Origin: Eucalyptus grandis
Lineage: Eukaryota > Streptophyta > Magnoliopsida > Myrtales > Myrtaceae
Direction of reading: 5' to 3'
DNA length: 64,000 nt
Assembly (NCBI RefSeq): GCF_016545825.1
Contig: NC_052612.1
Coordinates: 5,704,001 to 5,768,000 of the forward strand
The translations under genes and the position numbers were made by a program. Each line of letters starts with the position of its first letter. Within the stretch, counting starts at the first letter, position 1. The notes below the pieces were generated by a model that ran no database searches, had not been told where the DNA came from, and saw only the letters and a program-made list of their open reading frames with translations. Positions 58,555 through 64,000 of this stretch are shown piece by piece.

Positions 58555-61500
58555 ATGGAGGAGGCTGACGACGGCTTCGGCGCTCTGTACGTCGACGACG
58601 TTGAGTTCGCAGCGAGCGAGCCCGCCGGCGGCCTGCTCGGCTGCACCGATTCGTGGGTTCGGGCTGTGGGCGGAGAGGAACCGAGCGGAAATGGTGGGGG
58701 AGCTGGAAATGCTGGTGGAAGTACTGGGTCGGAGCCGAAAAGTGGTTCCGAGGTGAGACGGTTTGAGGTGAGTGATTTGAGAGAGGATGGTGGCAGGCGC
58801 GAGGAGGAGGAGGAGGAGGAGGTGGCGGGAGCGACAGCGAGGAAGATTTGAACATAGTTGTGAACGATGAGGATTGCCGAGCACTCGCGGGTTTGAGCAT
58901 GCGGAGCGCGTGGGACGGAGGCAGGTTCGGTGATGATGCTGACGGCGGTGTCGACGGTGTCGCCGCCCAGAATGGTGTGGGGATGAACGGAAGGCGGAGC
59001 GATCAGGTAATGAATGGAGGCCGGGATTGCGATGGTGCACCCAGTGAGAGAGGAACTGGATTTAAGCAATTGAAGGTTGTCATTGGTTATGATTCTTGAA
59101 GTAGTCTTTCGCGCATTTTGTAGGCTATAAAGTGGTAGCTTTTGTTTTTTGGGTGGTATCTGTAAATTCTGCCTCAATTCACTGACTTTTGTTCGGTTCC
59201 TCAGCTATGGAGATATGAATAGTTTGTGAATCTTGTTTTGGGACCTATCATAGTAGATGGTGCTTTCCACTTTTTACTGGTTCCAGTGAATGGAGTTGAA
59301 GATGCTTTTTACTAAATAAAAGTACGAAAAGTCACAGTGGTTTAGGATTTCACAGTTTATTCATGAGGATTCATGATTAGGAGTTGAAGATGCTTTTTAC
59401 TAAATAAATCTTTTGCCATCTTCCATTTTTTCTCTCTTCAATTTTGTTTTTTCCTCTATCCACGATAACCTGTTCAAGATCCCAGTAGTATCTGCTTGTT
59501 TTAGTAGTAATCACGTTCCTAGCTGATGCAAGAAAATCAACTGCTGCCACATTGATATTAGCCTTCCAAATGGACATCTCTGTTATTGTGCCCCTGCTCT
59601 TTTTCAACAACCATGGGTTAGATGAATTTTTCTTCTGCTCTTTTTGGCACTAATGAATTTTATTATTTGGGCTCATGATGTATTCTTTAACTCTTGGATG
59701 AATAAATTATAATGTTTCCTTTAGTACTCCTTTGGTAGAATAGTTCCTTTGCTTTGTTTGGTCAAAGATAGAATAGTTGTTGATCTGGTAAATTTTATGG
59801 CTAGCATGTTCAACAAAGTCTACTCTCTTGTTGGGTTGCCGTGTTGCAGTTTAGAGAATCTCACAGGACTGGATATGCACGTGCAAACTATTGGAGAGCT
59901 AACAAATCTGGGGGGATGATGGCATTATCCATGTCAGCAAGAGGTGATTTCGAGAAAAATGAGGACCAGGATCATAAGGAAGTCAGTGGCATGGTCCATG
60001 CTTGTGCTCCATCTAATTTAGCAGTAACTCAAAAAGGACGTAGTTTTTCTCTTCCCTGGTATAGGTCAGTAGATGTGTTACAGTTTTGTCTCATTCTCTG
60101 TGCTTTTTCCCTCTTGTATGTGTTTTGATTGGGCAATGTTGATTACAAGTGGATGTATTCTGTTAGATGGCTTCATTCTGCATGTGTTTTGTCCCTGGAG
60201 GAGTCAGCAGAAGAGCATTATCTTAACTAATGATGCTTGTACTATATGTCTGATTTCCTTTCCTGACAATTATACTTGAGGAATTAGAGTAATAGCTAGA
60301 GTATGGTCAAGTATGCTTCTATTATGCAGCTTCTTTCATATTTCCAGGAATATAATTGATGTGAATATCAATGCACTCAAGGAGAAGCCATGGAGGTATC
60401 CAGGAGTGGATATAACTGATTATTTCAACTTCAGTCTTGATGAGGAAAGCTGGAAACAATACTGTAGCTCTCTGGTAATTTTATGGCCTGTGGTTCATTC
60501 AATTCTGCTGATGTCAGACCTTCTTAAAGCATTACTTTTTACTCTTCTCTTTAAGTATGATTAATTCAGATAGAGTAATCAAACTGAAACTGACTGCAGG
60601 AGCAAGTAAGGCAGCAGAGCTCTTTGCTGTCTAGGATCCCCACTTACGAGTCTTCAAGTCTCAATCAGGTACTAAATCTGATTGGCCGCTGTGATGCCTT
60701 CCTTCAAATCTCACTGATGGAATATTCAACTCTTTTAGGACTAGATTCTGTATAAAAATGGTTTGCCTCATCGCCCCTACTATTTCATATTCCCCCCAAG
60801 TTACATCTAACAAAATCATTTCAAATTTTATATGAAATTAACAGCAAAATTACTGAAATTTGTTATAGGACCTCATATATCCTCACATTGACTTGCTACT
60901 TCTGTAGCCTTCCAAAATCACTTGCATTTATTCGAAGAAAATTGCTAAAATCATAGCAAAGACCAAAAATCAATTAAGAGTGACTGCAATTCCCAAAAGG
61001 ACCATTTGACCTCTAAATAAGTTTTTTTTTTTTTTTTAACAGTTCCTTTATGTAAGAAGGGTTACAGTATTATTTGAGGTGCATTGTGATAATTTCGACA
61101 ATTTTAAGTTGTAAATTGGGAAAATGAAATAGCAGGGGGAAAAATGAAACAGACATGAAAAGGCTGCAAAGTTTAATTAAACCTTAAGAAAATATTCTTA
61201 GCAATTGTTATGGCGGTTTATGAACAGGAGGAGTTAGTTCAGGAAGGTATGGCTGATGGAGCTGGTCAAGTTGGATCAGGAAGGACACATGCACCCTCAA
61301 CTACGGTATCTCTTGATAGACAAAGCCTGTTGACAATGGTGTGTATAATTTATTTGACTTGATCTCCATTTAATTACCATCCACTAGATTTCATCTGAGT
61401 TTCAGTGTAAATGACTATGTCGTGTCATGTCTGTATTTCTCCAGCAAAAAGGCAAAGCAATTGAGGTTGCAGAAAGCCTCGGTGAACGACAGCCATCTAT

Positions 61501-64000
61501 GGTTCTAAGGCGCCTGCGATCATACGATGCCGATGTAGTTATAGAGGTGTGTCTAGAGTTTCATTTAGTCTTGGTGGCAAGTTTGACAAATCCTTATTAA
61601 TTTATTTCTGGGGCAGGTTGCTTTGCCGGATCCCCCCAAGGATTATTCTATGTCAAACAAAAATGGGCACAATACGTTCTCCAGAGAATTGGATAATGGG
61701 AAACTGCATGTGGATGATAGTAGAAATACTTTCCAGCCTCATAAAGCTGACAACGAAGATGCATTGATGCCTCATACTGTGGATGAGGACCTATCTGTAG
61801 ATTGTCTGGAAGAAAATGCTAGAAGGTTCAGAGAGTCAGTTAAAGGGACAAGGTATGGGAAGCTACGTCCGACTTTTCGAGAAGCTGTTTTTAGAGAACA
61901 TAATGGAACATGCTTTTGAATCCCCTAAGCCTGTGAGCTTAATCTCACTGATAACTCTGGACCTTTGTGCCTAGTGTATCACTGATCAAAAAATTATTGA
62001 ACACACCTCTAGGTGTTGTTTTGTACAGCCATCAGTGAATATGACCCTTTCAAATCATATAAGAAATGTAGAGCTGGGTAGAGCAATTAGGAACTTACTT
62101 CCATCGGTGGATGAAAGGAACATAATACGGTCTATCACATTCTCTGAGTGTTAAAAAAAAAAGAATATTAATATTGTATCAGCACCTGTTAACAAATTAA
62201 GAGGATCAGCACTTGTTAACAAATCAAGTCATTGCGTCTATGCTTTTATGTGTACTAATGTATGGTAGGGTTTGGCTTCCTCAGATTTTTTCAATTAGTT
62301 GAGCTATTCAGGAATTTTTACATTAATCTAAACATTGTCCAAGTTATGGAACCCTGGAAAATCTCTTTGATCTCCCTAGGTGCTTTGAGCTGACAAATGC
62401 ATCTAGTCTCATTGATGGATCGACATCTGGAGACAGGAAGAACTCTGATGGTGATGACTGGGAGGGTCAAAAGGCGTATATCCAAGATGCAGAAGGAAAA
62501 GCTGTGACTGAAGAAACAATGAAAAAAGCTACTCAAGGGGTCTGTGGCACCTCATTTATAGCAGATTCATGCATAATTCAGGCTGAACCTTCTCTAGGGG
62601 ACCGGATTCAGCTTAGTTTGTCTTCACTATGCTTTGAAAGTGAATCTGAAGCATCTGAAGATAGCGTTTCTGTTGATCTTGGAAAAAAAGATGATGTTTA
62701 TCATAGAAACCTGTCCTTTGGCTCAAGCAATGACTTTCACGACTCAAGTACCTGTGACAAAGCTTCAATCAAAACCAAGCCAACCCATGGTACATATAAT
62801 CCGAGATGCAGAACTCACTTTCGAGTGGGAAATGTTGGTGAACCAGATGCTTTCAGTGATAGTGATGATGTTGCATCCAACTTGTCTGACTCTAGGGGCA
62901 TCAATGAGTGGGATGACTTGGTGGTTGATCATAGCAGATGGAATAGGAGACAGGGTGCAATAGATCATTCTTGTGAAGAACATGTTCCATATTCTAGAGA
63001 GAGGGTATATGGTAGTGAAAGGTTTGATGACCATTCCATCCATACTTTTTACAAGTTGTTGAGCAGAGGTCAGCATACATCAAGAAACGAGCTAGATCAA
63101 CATTTCAGAAGGAGTCAAGGGAAAGGGGAAAACTTTTTTGGAGGCAGGTTTAGTAAAAATGGCAAAGATCTCGAAAGGGATGGGAACCATAAAGCAAAAT
63201 GTAAACGCATGGAGGAGAGGAATTCTTATTCACATAAAGAGTTGAGCCAATTAGTTTCAAGGTATTCCACTGACACTGCTAAGGGAAAGGATACTCGATC
63301 AAAGCTGAAGAGTGAAGATCTTCAAAGCAATAAGAGAACCAATCATAATGGTAGGTTTCTTGCTAGGCACAGAGAAGAGTTCATGCTTGAAAACCATAGA
63401 ACCTCTCTCTCTCCCACGGAATGGGAAGGGGATTATTTGGAGAATAACTGTGGAAGAGAATTACTTTACTGGAGAGAACTGAAGAACTTTGAGAGAAGAG
63501 GTGGACATAGAGGCAATCCCCCATATGGTAATGATTGGCTCATAGAATCGGAAGATGAATGCCAGGAATACAGAGATCATGAGCGCCTCTCCTCCCAGCT
63601 GTATGGAGAATCTCATGCACCTGAGAAAAGAAGATGGGGTGATACCATGTCACCAAGGGATGAACTGAATCACTCCAGATTATTTGGACTGTACAGGAAG
63701 TTCCCGAGGCAATCCCATTCTGATGAAGGAGGAGAAAGTCGTCAGTCTCATGTTTATAGTAAGATTGATGGCGCTGATGATGGTATTACTTTTTCTGGAA
63801 ATCATACATGTGTGGGGAGAAGAAAATATGGATTCCAGCAATCACTTCCTTGGAGGAATGATGATAAATTCCATCTGAAGCATCAAGACGATCAATTACA
63901 TGCTGAAGAGGCATCATTATTTTGTGGAAGATCAACAAATAGATGCGTCAATCTTAAATATAAAGATGCAGATTGTGGGATGGTTGATAATGGTATCAAA
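58555..64000 (+). CDS. Fip1-like polyadenylation factor, FIP1[III]-like (partial, 8 exons seen; one frame break)
   Basis: Exons 58555-59075, 59850-60064, 60348-60474, 60600-60668, 61228-61338, 61445-61546, 61617-61852 and 62380-64000, which stays open for 540 codons to the right edge. About 1000 residues are visible. Fip1 is a CPSF subunit that links RNA to poly(A) polymerase in the nucleus. The Fip1 motif is in exon 3: NINALKEKPWRYPGVDITDY followed by FNFSLDEESWKQYC. The N-terminus is acidic (ADDGFGALYVDDVEF, a Glu run, then SDSEEDLNIVVNDEDC). QPSMVLRRLRSYDADVVIE is a conserved Fip1 block. Exon 8 encodes an Arg/Ser/Asp/Glu-rich low-complexity tail typical of plant Fip1. Between the Glu run and GGGSDSEEDL the frame is one base short, near 58820-58822 (GG where GGG is expected); with that base exon 1 ends in phase 0 as needed. 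The gene continues past the window. Confidence 0.88.

Overview
This is nuclear DNA from a flowering plant, almost certainly a core eudicot. It has multi-exon genes with GT-AG introns, AT-rich intergenic DNA, many short TIR transposons, and plant-only families: a B-type phytochrome, a DYW pentatricopeptide protein, a CrRLK1L receptor kinase, a clade-D PP2C and a GDSL lipase. I cannot name the species. A woody eudicot such as one of the Myrtales is a guess only. There is no sign of bacterial, organellar or viral sequence, and no CRISPR.

Layout, left to right. About 45-2240 is a large foldback (two ~1.1 kb inverted arms around a 14-bp spacer). 5288-10521 (+) is a six-exon pentatricopeptide-like gene close to Arabidopsis At4g18975. 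12215-15602 (-) is a clade-D PP2C. 17289-19490 (-) is a peroxisomal-type enoyl-CoA hydratase (ECHIA-like). 19690-30960 is a GDSL lipase tandem array broken up by transposons: a promoter remnant (copy 0), a deleted pseudogene (copy A) and one intact five-exon gene (copy B, 28170-29740, -). 32267-33080 (-) is a decayed glycine-rich reading frame. 34692-41268 (-) is PHYB. 41269-46545 is the repeat-rich PHYB upstream region, with four G-boxes, a segmental duplication, two MITEs and a two-type higher-order minisatellite. 47345-49276 (-) is an LPA66-like DYW PPR gene. 50495-51610 (+) is ribosomal stalk protein P2, with a typical site II/telo-box promoter. 52835-55411 (+) is an ANXUR/FERONIA-like receptor kinase. 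58555 to the right edge (+) is a Fip1-like polyadenylation factor that runs out of the window.

The order ECHIA - GDSL lipase - glycine-rich ORF - PHYB matches, as I recall it, Arabidopsis chromosome 4 (At4g16210, At4g16220/16230, At4g16240, At4g16250=PHYD). This looks like an old syntenic block. The genes are otherwise independent housekeeping, light-signalling, RNA-processing and cell-wall-signalling loci, with no shared pathway.

Three otherwise well-conserved genes (PP2C, PHYB, FIP1) each lack a single base in a G-run of the coding strand. The ECHIA-like exon 2 lacks three single bases. Homopolymer under-calling in the assembly is the simplest explanation for the first three. ECHIA may be the same or a real pseudogene. 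The CDS spans given here cross these positions.
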